A stretch of DNA of 64,000 nucleotides, from positions 813,823 through 877,822 of the forward strand of contig UYJD01000009.1 in the NCBI GenBank assembly GCA_900618795.1, written 5' to 3'. Below, piece after piece: positions 22,886 to 32,203 of the stretch (position 1 is the first letter of the stretch; each line of letters begins with the position of its first letter). The notes beneath the pieces were generated by a model. That model was not told where the DNA came from. It worked only from the letters and a program-made list of their open reading frames with translations, and did no database searches. The translations under genes and the position numbers were made by a program. Source of the stretch: Cyanodermella asteris (Eukaryota > Ascomycota > Lecanoromycetes > Ostropales > Stictidaceae).

Positions 22886-24823
22886 ATGCCGTCTTCTGCA
22901 GACGACAAGACCTCGGATACAACTTACAATCAGCTTCCCAAGGGACACATTCGCCTTCTCTTTCTTGAAAAATACAGTCGAGCGCTTCCAGGGTTCATCG
23001 GGCCTGCGAAACAGGTCACAGCATCCCTCAAAAGTTTTCCCCTAACGAATGCGGCACGTCCTCCATACACTGCTCTTTCATACGTTTGGCGACATCCACA
23101 ACGTCAAGGCGACAAGGCCATCCTCGTGAACGGCCGAACTTTCGACGTTTCTCTCAACCTTTACGATGCCTTGGATCAGTTCTCGAAATATGACAAGCTT
23201 AACCCACCGTGGCAAGATATTTTACCCGAAGTGTGGTGGGTCGACCAGATTTGCATCAACCAAGATGATACCAAAGAACGTAACGAGCAGGTAGCGATGA
23301 TGGGCAGCATCTACGAGAAAGCGACGCATGTGGTTGCATGGATCGGAAGGGATGGCTCCTCCCAGTTCAAAGCTTTGAAACATGCCCTCGAGCAGTCGAC
23401 GCGATCAACTTTGACGGATTGGCGTCCAGCTTTCCCCTCGGCTGAATCAAGTGTCGAAGGAATTATAAATGCAAACTGTCGTGGCGCTGAAGGCTTAGAC
23501 ATAATCCACGCCTCTGGATATTTCACCAGAGCCTGGACTTTCCAGGAGCTGGTATTGGCCAAAACTGCGACGTTGCAATGTGGGTCAGTCACTGTCCCCA
23601 TGGATTCGATACGTCCCTTTCGATATCCAAACCGTACATTAGGCTTGCATAGCACCAGGGACGGTCGCAAGGGCGATCGCGCCGAGATTCAGCGAGCAGT
23701 TCAGATGATACAGAGGATCAGGGCAAGTCTGCCAAGCTCTACTATCAGTGGGTCTGTGGCGGACCACGTGGACAACAAGCTCGGAAGGAATCTCTCTCTG
23801 CTTGTTCGTGCCATTTGGCCACGAGAGGCGGCCGATGCCAGGGATAAAATATTCGCCGTTCTTGGTCTTTACCAGAGGGGTCCTTCCTTGCAGGTGGACT
23901 ATAGTGTCGACCTGCTGGATGTCTTCGTCGCAGCTGGCTATCACATGATCCGGGAGGATCAGGCTCTCGATATTCTACACATAGCCGCGCAACCACCCTC
24001 CTGCGCCACTGGAATGTCAATCTCTCTGGATGACGGATCCGTCGAAGGGCATTCTTGGCCTTCGTGGTTACCAGATTGGCGAATACGCAGGATCAGTGCG
24101 CTAGAGGATCAACGATTAGATCACTTCTTGCGTCAACCAGTCATGGACGTCTATGGCGAAACCTTGCCTCGTCTAGATGGTCATAAACTGATCGTTAATG
24201 GGTTTGCTGTTGGACGCTGGTCTGTTCATGAAACATCTGGACTCCTAGGGCCTAGTGGCACGATCTGCGTCGAGCCTTTCCCTGCGTGCTGCTTCGAGGG
24301 ACCTACAGGGACGCTCAACTGGCGGAGCCCAAGTCAAAAAGGAAAGTGGAATTCAATTGAGTCGCCTCAAGATACGTTCGTTCGTAACATTTTCCTCAAG
24401 CCAACCGTGGATCGGGTGCTGAGGCAGCTTGCCAAACACGACGCAGCAAAGTGCACATGTCCAGATGTCCCGCCCGAGAAGCCCTTGCCGGTCACAGTGC
24501 GCGCTCAAACGTGGAATGGGACCAAGAATCGCCTGCTGAAGCCGGGTGCTGCCAGCAAGCTATGGTATTGTGAGTTGTATGGGGGTCGAGAGAGGATGAT
24601 GCTCCGTCCGACTGCCTCCGAGGACGCCAACAATGGTGTGGAACCGGACCTCTATGATGCACCGCTGGAAGAATGTGAGAACCCAAAAAGTTCGTTTCAG
24701 CTCGTTTGGGATGACTTTGACGTTGTAAAACGTTATCCGAATGAAGGGGAGTCGCGAGCATCTCTAAATGACTTGCTGGGGCGTGGCTTTCAATTTGTTT
24801 GGGGTCCGTTCGCCATTCAATAG
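22886..24823 (+). CDS. HET-domain (heterokaryon incompatibility) protein
   Basis: Single exon, 645 residues from the ATG at 22886. The HET domain covers roughly residues 55-225. Its hallmark blocks are all present: YTALSYVW at 61-68, WWVDQICINQDDTKERNEQV around 117-136, MMGSIYEKATHVVAWIG at 138-154 and RAWTFQELVLA at 215-225. The third block begins GYFTRAW, the usual position of the conserved Arg-Trp-x-x-QE motif. The C-terminal 400 residues have the family's typical diffuse features, including DARDKIFAVLGL near 330 and a WLPDWR motif near 395. HET proteins can trigger growth arrest or cell death when incompatible hyphae fuse, but most members have no known trigger and many genomes hold dozens. 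No NACHT/STAND domain is attached. It borders the decay zone and the biosynthetic cluster. Confidence 0.9.
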   Translation: MPSSADDKTSDTTYNQLPKGHIRLLFLEKYSRALPGFIGPAKQVTASLKSFPLTNAARPPYTALSYVWRHPQRQGDKAILVNGRTFDVSLNLYDALDQFSKYDKLNPPWQDILPEVWWVDQICINQDDTKERNEQVAMMGSIYEKATHVVAWIGRDGSSQFKALKHALEQSTRSTLTDWRPAFPSAESSVEGIINANCRGAEGLDIIHASGYFTRAWTFQELVLAKTATLQCGSVTVPMDSIRPFRYPNRTLGLHSTRDGRKGDRAEIQRAVQMIQRIRASLPSSTISGSVADHVDNKLGRNLSLLVRAIWPREAADARDKIFAVLGLYQRGPSLQVDYSVDLLDVFVAAGYHMIREDQALDILHIAAQPPSCATGMSISLDDGSVEGHSWPSWLPDWRIRRISALEDQRLDHFLRQPVMDVYGETLPRLDGHKLIVNGFAVGRWSVHETSGLLGPSGTICVEPFPACCFEGPTGTLNWRSPSQKGKWNSIESPQDTFVRNIFLKPTVDRVLRQLAKHDAAKCTCPDVPPEKPLPVTVRAQTWNGTKNRLLKPGAASKLWYCELYGGRERMMLRPTASEDANNGVEPDLYDAPLEECENPKSSFQLVWDDFDVVKRYPNEGESRASLNDLLGRGFQFVWGPFAIQ

Positions 24824-25349
24824 GGGCGCATCGCGCCGTCCTAGAATCTATGCCGGTAACACGATTACTTAAGCCAATCTCGGTGACCAAGCCGAACTCT
24901 CCAATCCTGCTCGATAGACAAGGGCCATAGCGGCAGGTATTGCAGCCCTGCTGCGACTTGCTTTCAAAAGAAAGCGCCGAACCGATCCATGGCAGATCGA
25001 GCAACACAACTAAGTTATCATGTATATGTGGTGATTGCTCGCCCTTCAAGTTGAGCTTGTTACATCTGGCACTACCTTTGCCCCTGCTAACGGAATCGTG
25101 TGTGAAACTCCTCCATGGCGCCGTTGCTCGACGGCTCCTTGCTCTCCGAGATTGTCAACGAGGTCCGGGTCTCGCTTAATCGGCCCAGAACTGGGCTATA
25201 CACTCGACTGAAAATCACAATCGAGCACCTCCAGCTATGCATTAACTCGGACCCGCAATCACGCAAGACCCAAGCGAGATTTACAGCATGTGTGCACCGG
25301 CGTGGGAGGTCGCCATTTGACTCAAACGATTTCCTGTGGTGACATCAAT
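24824..25349. other. Intergenic region
   Basis: About 530 bases between the HET gene and the dehydrogenase pseudogene. No gene was recognised. Confidence 0.45.
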
Positions 25350-26395
25350 TCATGACTTCTGGGCTCCCTCGATCATGATTTTGAGGACGTTGTCGCCCCC
25401 GCCCCCTTTTTGGAACAGTATCGAATGCCTCTTCTGCCTGCTCGAAATTGTATCGATGCGTCACCAGCTTCTTCGGCTGCACCTTGCCACTAGCCACCAG
25501 TTTGACCGCCGTGTACCTAACACTTCCTCGGATGGACAGATCCCTGGTGCAGGCTGTCTTCATGGGTACAACCACGTTCTCCTTCCCCATACCTGCCTGC
25601 ACGTACATGCCGCCCTTCTTGCACAGGTTGGTCCCCGCCTGAATGCATTGCTGTGAACCAGTTATATCGATCACGAAGTCCGGCCCTTCGCCCAAGTTGA
25701 ATTCCTAGCGGATCATCTCAACGACCGTGATGGGCCAGTCGCTTCCTTCATCTGCGTTTTGCTGGGGCTCGTGAAGGCCGTGGTGGGAGGAAGACTTCAT
25801 CCGCGTACTTCAGCTCGTTCTTGTCCTTGTTCAGACGCGACTGGCTCACGTCGATTCCAATAATAGAATCTGCTACATACGCCTTCGCAGCAGACCGGAC
25901 GAGTGATCCTATGGGTCCGCAGCCAAAGACGACAACTTTCTGATCTGGTCCCACGTTGCCGACTCGACATATCTGGACCGCCAACAGTCACCGGCTCGTC
26001 ACCGGCTCGTCACCGGCTCGCACAACGCGGCGTACTCAAGGTCCGAGTGATCCGGAAGCTCGTGGCGATAGTCCCCAGCCGTCTTGTAGAGCCTCGAGAG
26101 GGTCCCGCTCCGCAGTGATCGCTGTGTCGGCATGGCACTCCAAGTTCGATGGCAGCTCTGTCGCCGGAACGGAGATACTCGTGACTACGGCCGTAATGGT
26201 TCCGGCAGACTGGCGGCCCAGCACAATGGACGATTTGAAGATGAAGTTGCCAATACGGTTCGCGTTGCCAGTAGTGGAGGTCGGAGCCGTAGATGCCTAA
26301 TTGGCCGATGTGGACGATTACATCGTGAGGGTCTGTTATCTTGGGCTCGAAGATCGATTCCAGCGCGACATCTTTGACTGCTTTCAGTACGAAGC
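25350..26395 (-). pseudogene. Decayed xylitol/sorbitol (polyol) dehydrogenase
   Basis: A near full-length medium-chain zinc dehydrogenase can be followed on the minus strand in pieces. Near 26390-26260 reads SFVLKAVKDVALES...ITDPHDVIV...GSDLHYWQ. It is followed by GVPCRHSDHCGAG near 26160 and LPDHSDLEYAALCEPV near 26030. Then come AVQICRVGNVGPDQKVVVFGCGPIGS near 25980 (the NAD-binding motif GCGPIG) and GGMYVQAGMGKENVVVPM near 25600, with the family's ending near 25350. The pieces lie in different frames, a stop interrupts the middle, and no start codon is left. One break is a triplicated 11-bp unit at 25987; another is an extra base in a G/C run near 25400. The family oxidises xylitol or sorbitol in pentose and polyol catabolism. 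Order and spacing are those of an intact gene of about 350 residues, so this is a dead gene and not a chance match. Confidence 0.85.
25987..26019. repeat. 11-bp unit repeated three times inside the dehydrogenase pseudogene
   Basis: Three perfect head-to-tail copies of gtcaccggctc. The two extra copies add 22 bp, which is not a multiple of three, so they shift the reading frame of the dehydrogenase remnant. Confidence 0.95.
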
Positions 26396-26726
26396 TATAA
26401 TTGTCGTGGCTGCTCGTGGCTTAGATGCTAGAGATGAACGAAAGGCTATCGAGGCGACATGTGTCCTAGAGATTCATTTGTAGAGTTTGAACGCGCTGTA
26501 GCGCTTGTCCCGACCATCTTCAGAGCATGCGACCCTCGCTAGACCTGCCGATGCTGATCCGCAAGTTATGATGAGAAGAGGCGTGGTAGCCAGGAAGAAT
26601 GAAATTCGAAGCGTGGGACTGCCTGCTGCGGCGGAGCTCTGTGGACCGAAGCACAGTGATCCGATATTCCATATCGAGGAAACGAGACTTGCTTGCACCC
26701 ATCATGGCCGTCATGAACTGCCGTCA

Positions 26727-27581
26727 CTATTCTGGTTTACTATCGACAATCTCATCACAAGGTCCCGCTTTCGCCAGGATCAATTCTCCATTGGGCCAAT
26801 CATTGGTGTCAAACCTGGCCTCTGCAAGCTCCAAAGTTGGCACCATGCCAGCTGCCAAATGGCGTTTCGCAACCCTCCGCCGCGCTTCTTCCCTATCGAC
26901 GCGAATGAGAACGCGAAAGTCGAGCAAGGGGCCGATCTCTTTCCACTGCTCCGCGTCGAGCAGCAAGTAGTTTCCCTCGACGATGACGATGCCCGCCGAC
27001 GGCGGAATCCGAATGTCGTCGGGAACGGGGTCCTTGACCGCGTGGTCGAACGAGGGCGCATAGATGCTCGATCTCGTCTCCGCGCGTGAATCATCATCAT
27101 CATCCTTCAGTCGGCGGACCAGGTCCACGACGGCTTCGGCGTCGAACGTCCACGGTGCGCCTCGCCGGCGGTGAGCTTCGGCCGGGTCGTCGAAGGCGTC
27201 CAGTTGGGCTCGCGTGTAATGAAACCCGTCCATGGGCAGCGCGACTGCGCGCGGTGCATCATCACCGGCGTCCGTTTCCGACTTGTTCGTGCCTTGCAAC
27301 AGGGTGACGAGCTTCGCTGCGATGGTGGTCTTGCCGCTACCTGGCGGTCCGGCGATTCCGACCAGGATCCGCCGCGGAGATTTGTCTGCGGCGAGCTGTT
27401 CGATTCGTGCCGCTAAGCGGGCGCATGTCTCGTCCATTTGTGTAGTCGTGCGTGGAGGACTTTCAGTCTTGTCTTTGTTGAATCCTGTCAGTGGTGGCCC
27501 TTTGGCTGAGTTCCTCGGGTTGTCGAGTCTTGCCGCCTCGGAACACTGTGCTCCGGGGGCGGCTGCATCGTCACACTTCAT
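26727..27581 (-). CDS. P-loop kinase of the uridine kinase/YFH7-like family
   Basis: Single exon, 284 residues from the ATG at 27581. An internal Met at residue 49 (position 27437) is an equally good start, because the first 48 residues are disordered and the conserved part begins just after it. Walker A is GPPGSGKT at 78-85, preceded by the strand RRILVGIA. Then come LPMDGFHYTRAQLDAFDDP, typical of the acceptor-substrate region of uridine-kinase-like proteins, and RRGAPWTFD. VIVEGNYLLL near residue 200 fits Walker B, and RRRVAKRHLAAG near 235-245 fits the Arg-rich lid. Yeast YFH7 and bacterial relatives phosphorylate small metabolites using ATP, but the substrate is unknown here. It lies between two dead sugar-metabolism genes, so a sugar or nucleoside substrate is tempting but unproven. 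Confidence 0.85.
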   Translation of the reverse strand: MKCDDAAAPGAQCSEAARLDNPRNSAKGPPLTGFNKDKTESPPRTTTQMDETCARLAARIEQLAADKSPRRILVGIAGPPGSGKTTIAAKLVTLLQGTNKSETDAGDDAPRAVALPMDGFHYTRAQLDAFDDPAEAHRRRGAPWTFDAEAVVDLVRRLKDDDDDSRAETRSSIYAPSFDHAVKDPVPDDIRIPPSAGIVIVEGNYLLLDAEQWKEIGPLLDFRVLIRVDREEARRRVAKRHLAAGMVPTLELAEARFDTNDWPNGELILAKAGPCDEIVDSKPE

Positions 27582-27844
27582 TGTGTAATTATGAATCTGT
27601 GAACTCTGCGAGTCGATGTGAGTCGATAACGTGTCAATTCTGAAGTATGGTATTTGAGATACGTAGATACACCGGATCTACGGTTATCTCTCGATACGAT
27701 ATAGTTCACCAATCTTTTTTCGCCGTCATTGGTCTTTCCCAACAATCATCAACATTCGACCGGCGAAACATCACGATGGGTGGTTGTGATAATTCAAGTT
27801 CGAAGCGATGGCCCAAATAGGCTTTGTTGAGCTTGGTCTTCGAG

Positions 27845-28090
27845 ATGTTCATTTTTAAAGGCAAAGTCACCATCATTGCAGGCGGCTCGGGAGGAAGAGG
27901 CTATGAAGCTGCTCGAGGCCTGGCCACGGCAGGATCTGTCATGGCGTTGGGCTACAACAGTGTCCCAAAGGCAGAATAGCTAACTGGCACAACCGTGAAG
28001 GAATTCGTCGTCCAATGCCGAGCATACGTCTGCGGCGTATTGTTGTGTTTGGCATCAGGCGCCAGTACTTACGAAACGACACACCAGGTC
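27845..28090 (+). pseudogene. Truncated short-chain reductase remnant (sorbose/L-xylulose reductase-like)
   Basis: From an ATG at 27845 the frame reads FKGKVTIIAGGSGGRGYEA, then ARGLATAGSVMALGYNS, and meets a TAG at 27977. This is the Rossmann start of a classical short-chain dehydrogenase; the glycine motif is GGSGGRG where GGxxGIG is expected, so a key Ile is replaced by Arg. Past the stop the same frame still reads VKEFVVQCRAYVCGV, which matches the next conserved strand of sorbose/L-xylulose-reductase-like enzymes, so the stop interrupts a former gene. Similarity then fades; no catalytic Tyr-x-x-x-Lys is seen downstream. The 3' limit is approximate. Confidence 0.7.
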
Positions 28091-28513
28091 GGACATTATT
28101 GTACTTGGCAGCTACGAATGTCGCTGCACAACATGAGGGTTCCATATTCGTCGAAAAGCGCTCATCGGATCATGCTTTATCATATCGGCATCGTTTCAGT
28201 TTGACTATATATTTGATGAAAAGTCCATCATCGAGTGCTTTTCTCCCCCCACGAGCGGCTAATCATGGCAATTCTATAAACCTGCGCAAATACTCAGCTA
28301 TGCAATTGATCGACGATATAACAGAGTATAACATCTGCTTCCAATGTCTGTATACTTTTCAGTCAGTGTAAAGGTGTTGAAATAGGTTTCCGGTGGGATC
28401 GAACAAGAACACCAAATGTCTGACGACACACGTGACCGACCCCGGCAATGACATTTGGGCCACTCAAAGCTCCCAATCATCATCATCCACAACACGATGT
28501 GACCTGCCACCCC

Positions 28514-28750
28514 ATGGTTGATTCATCGACCGATCTGCGAGAAGCATTGCCCCCATCATGCAAAGGATATCGAAAAAGAGAAGGTCGTTGCGATCGCGCT
28601 CGTCCGTGCTTGAACTGCACAAGACAGGCAGCGAATGCTTGCACGAGCGAATCCTTTGGGCACCACTCACGAGGAGATATGTCACCCAGATTGAGCAGGA
28701 ATTGGCCAAGCCAGGCGTCTCTTGGAACAGTACAAGGTTGGTCAGAATAA
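28514..28750 (+). pseudogene. Truncated Zn2Cys6 regulator with one zinc cysteine lost
   Basis: A 78-codon open frame from the ATG at 28514 encodes a fungal zinc-cluster DNA-binding motif and little else. Cysteines stand at residues 16, 26, 32, 35 and 43, with the typical basic and RARPCLNC context, but residue 19, which should be the second cysteine, is Tyr (TAT). A binuclear Zn cluster needs all six, so binding is probably lost. TGT to TAT corresponds to CpA to TpA on the other strand, the kind of change RIP makes, though one site proves nothing. No transcription-factor middle domain follows: the frame ends about 100 bases before the 3' end of the convergent O-methyltransferase gene. Confidence 0.6.
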
Positions 28751-28854
28751 CGCTAGTGCTATACGACAGTCCGTTTCGAATTCGCGAAAACGACGCGCTC
28801 CTACTTCGGACGAGCAACAGCCGCTCACGAGGGTCAAATAGCTTTGTTGATCAG

Positions 28855-30230
28855 TCATCCGTTCCAGGCGACCTCAATGATCGCTAGAAGCGACTGCGGG
28901 ATCTGTTTCACACTTTTGAGTTCGAAGCGTAGATCGGCAGCGCGCAGGAGCTCCGTCCACTGGTTTATCGATCTCTCCTTGCCGTTGTGCAAGCTTTTCA
29001 TGTTGAGATCAAAGGCCCTAGTGATAGGTCAACGTGTGTTTATCACAAACGAATCAGGTACCCACCGGAGATATTGCTCCTGAAGAAACGGAATCTCTCC
29101 CAGCTCTGGCATCACAATTTCGTTCAACAGCAAACGAGCTCCTGGTTTTAGAGCAGGTATCAGGTTTTGTAAGATCCGGATGGCGTGAGAGTCCGGCCAA
29201 TCGTGCAGGATCCATCGCAGGAAGTAGACGTCCGCATCTTTTATGCTATGCACGGCGAAGATGTCCTGTGCCACAAACGTCAACCTTCCTGCCAGGTCCA
29301 CCGGCACTTCAGCATCCTGGATGACTTCCGCCAGATCGGCGACGACACCTCTGGTTGCATCGAACCTTCGCAGAATCTCAACGCACACGGTGCCACGATT
29401 TCCACCAACGTCCACAATCATGTCTGGTACGAGGTCTCCGTCCCAATTGAGGTTGTCTACCAGGTGGTCGATGCTCAAAGCCGACGACTTATGCATCATT
29501 CTCATCGTTGCAGAGTATCGATCCAGCCGTCCTTGATCTTTCCCAATCACGTCAAAAAAGGCAACGTCTCCACCGTTTGCAAGTGAAAAGCCTGCGCGAG
29601 TGGGCTCCTCGGAGTCTGGGTGCTTCTGCAGGGCTTCCACCACCCTGCTGCTGGAAGGGAGGAGCTCCTCGCATGTAAAGAGGAGGTATGCTTGCAGTTC
29701 CGGGGAGCGTGCTATGGCTGCAGATATGGCGTTGTGCTTGACCTGCTCAGGGTAACAGTATTCGAACACGCGATTAGCAATGGCCGTGGTGACAAAGCGA
29801 CGGAGATTTTCTACATCCAAATCACAGCGCCTCGCAAGCTCCTCGAAAGTGACGGTCTGTTCCAAGCCCAAATTCTCGGCTATTTTGAACCTGCAGATTG
29901 CCTGCAGAAACATGAAGTTGCCTTGCTTGATCGCGACCCCTCGTTAGCTTTCGGTGGTTCCTTGATACTCACGATGCTATAGGCACTCACCCTGTTCACC
30001 AAGCCTACGAGGTAGGGCAACGGCCCCTGTAGGTGCAGCTGCAGCTCGTTACACGCACCGAGAGCATTTTGCCTCGTTGCATCCAGTTCCGGCGGTAAGG
30101 AAAGCGTAAGGTCGGCTCCCACCCGCAAAGATGGTTGCGGCCTACTGTTTTGGGAAAGAAAGTCATCGATTGTATCGGTGTGCCGTTTGAGAGCGGCCAC
30201 GAGCTCCTGGAGGGATCGTGTGTGTGCCAT
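28855..30230 (-). CDS. Family-2 O-methyltransferase
   Basis: Three exons on the minus strand, 30230-29991, 29925-29066 and 29017-28855, giving 420 residues. Intron 1 (65 nt) has GTGAGT, a CTAAC branch and an AAG acceptor. Intron 2 (48 nt) has GTGGGT and a TAG acceptor; it joins QEQYLR to AFDLNM and restores the C-terminal end. The protein has the winged-helix dimerisation domain (FLQAICRFKIAENLG, RRFVTTAIANRVF) and the methyltransferase fold with the AdoMet motif VDVGGNRG near 251-258. The conserved WILHDWPD follows near 318-325, with its His as the likely general base. Members methylate hydroxyls of fungal secondary metabolites. In this setting a tyrosine phenol or hydroxylated residue of the peptide is a possible substrate, but that is inference. 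It marks the left edge of the proposed cluster. Confidence 0.85.
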
Positions 30231-30894
30231 TGCCGCTGACTGGAAAGCGGATCACCCGAGGAGAAGTCGTAGACGTCAATAAGCAGTGTCCCCGTGTAGG
30301 AAGTAGTATGCTTCACTGGACACCAATCTGAAGGGCCACGGAAACAGCTAGCACGCTTCGACCCCGGTTCCCTCGAGAGACGGCAGCTGCTCGGTAAACG
30401 GACTGCGTTCGCCAGTGCCATGCATGTGGGAAAAGAGGTGTCGCCTCGCAGCCAGTGTGGTAAGCTGATGGGGTCTTATGATGAGCTCCGTCAGGGCAGT
30501 CTGCAGCCAGTACACTATACGTACACTGCATACGAATGGCGTTGTTCAATCCTACCGTGGCTTCGCTTGAGTGTGGTGACAAGGATGGTGCTGGGGCAGG
30601 TTGCAGACTGGCAAGGCGCGGCCACACCTGAGGCACGGCGAGCTAGCGAACTCGTCTTACAGGTCGTCTGGTTGTCGCCCTTGACACCAGTAATCGAATA
30701 ACAAGGGACGGGAAGTTTGACGAGCTCGATCAGCCTCAAGCCATGTCGCACACCTGGTTCCTGTGCTAGTAATGCTGTACTTACAGTAATGGCATTGCCA
30801 TGTAAGTCGCTCTGCTCCCACGTGCTTCGATCCCCTAGCTTCTTGCCTCAATTTGAACTCTCTGCATCCGACAAATTCCAGCGCGCAGAGCATC
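30231..30894. other. Divergent intergenic region, OMT and secreted hydrolase
   Basis: About 660 bases between two divergently transcribed genes; it should carry both promoters. No other gene was recognised. Confidence 0.5.
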
Positions 30895-32079
30895 ATGGCT
30901 CTCCTCAGGCTCGTCCAGATCGTCTGTACAGTTCTTCTACTCTTCTTTGTCCTGGTTCAGTGTCGTTCTGCTCCGGTACAAAGAGACCTGCTTGACTGGC
31001 TCAACTCCCTCGTCGACAATCAGTCATCTTCTGGGAGCAGCGCCGTGTGCACAACACCCAACTTGTACACTCCTGTCACTGCACAAAACAACAAGATCCT
31101 CCTGCCAGAGTTTGCAAATCAATGGGCCGTGACACAATTCATACAAGATCTGTTTTCGGTCGATTCAACTACGGGCGCATCGGCGACAGGACCGAAGTAT
31201 ACTCTACAAGCCACCTATCAAATCGACGGAACGCTATGCGTACCGAAGGATCGCAGGGGGGTCGACAAGATTCTCGTCCTGACGCACGGCGTGGGGCTGG
31301 ACAAGAGCTATTGGGACATTGCTGCCAACTACAGCTTCGTTGAAGCTGCGACCAAGGCAGGCTACGCCACGTACGCCTACAATCGCCTCGGCGTCGGCCG
31401 CTCAAGCAAGCCAGATCCGTTGCAAGCTGTGCAGTCGTACGCCGAAGTCGAAGTCCTCCACAGCATCGCCACGCAGCTTCGTTCGGGGGCTATTGGGAAC
31501 ACCAAGTTCAGCAAGGTCATCGGCGTCGGCCACTCATACGGCTCGGTCGTGCAGTTGGGCAACAACGCCAAATACCCGGACGATCTCGATGGCAGCATCG
31601 TGACGGGCATGTCCGATGAGCTGACCTTCCTTGGAAATACCATCCTTTCGAACAACCCGACCGTTGCGTCTGCCAGCCTTCCCAAGGCGTATCTCGTTCA
31701 CAACGACGCCATTGCCATTGCGCAACCGTTTCTCAAGTGGCCTTACTACTCGCAAGATATCCTAGACAAGGCTACGGCGAATAAGGGGCTATATACGGTT
31801 GGCCAGATCCTGACCCTACCTGGAATATTCTCGCCAGCCAGCAGCTACTCCAAGCCGGTGGATGTGGTCCTAGGCGATAGCGACTATTCTTTTTGTGGTG
31901 GCAACTGCAATTACAATGGCGACCTCGCGGCTGCGACACTTGCTTCGTTTTGGCCAGCGCGACAGTCGGGGAGTCAAAGTTTTATTGTCCCAACGTGCGG
32001 TCATCTGATCAATTTCCAGTTCACTGCTCAACAGGCTTACTCACACATCCTCAAGTTCCTCAAAGCCAATGGGTTATGA
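30895..32079 (+). CDS. Secreted alpha/beta-hydrolase
   Basis: Single exon, 394 residues. The frame is open upstream only from a TTG; the ATG at 30895 gives a clean signal peptide (LVQIVCTVLLLFFVLVQCRS). The mature part has the alpha/beta-hydrolase order: an oxyanion-hole strand with ILVLTHGVGLDKSYWD near 126-141, then YNRLGVGRSS near 162-171. The nucleophile elbow GHSYGS has its Ser near residue 214. An acid is plausible at DSDYSF near 350, and the His lies in VPTCGHLINF near 373. Two cysteines in SFCGGNCN could form a disulfide. Relatives are fungal extracellular hydrolases of unknown substrate. A secreted hydrolase beside a Kex2-processed secreted peptide might act on it in the secretory path or outside the cell; this is inference. 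It is transcribed away from the O-methyltransferase gene. Confidence 0.8.
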   Translation: MALLRLVQIVCTVLLLFFVLVQCRSAPVQRDLLDWLNSLVDNQSSSGSSAVCTTPNLYTPVTAQNNKILLPEFANQWAVTQFIQDLFSVDSTTGASATGPKYTLQATYQIDGTLCVPKDRRGVDKILVLTHGVGLDKSYWDIAANYSFVEAATKAGYATYAYNRLGVGRSSKPDPLQAVQSYAEVEVLHSIATQLRSGAIGNTKFSKVIGVGHSYGSVVQLGNNAKYPDDLDGSIVTGMSDELTFLGNTILSNNPTVASASLPKAYLVHNDAIAIAQPFLKWPYYSQDILDKATANKGLYTVGQILTLPGIFSPASSYSKPVDVVLGDSDYSFCGGNCNYNGDLAAATLASFWPARQSGSQSFIVPTCGHLINFQFTAQQAYSHILKFLKANGL

Positions 32080-32203
32080 GATTGGTACATCTAGCAAGCA
32101 CTCTACTCCTCTTCATTATTGCACGGCGATTACGACCCGAGCTTGCTGTCAAAGGAGAGCAAAGTGTCGAAAATTTCCGATACCAGAGCCTGTCTTCTGG
32201 TGC

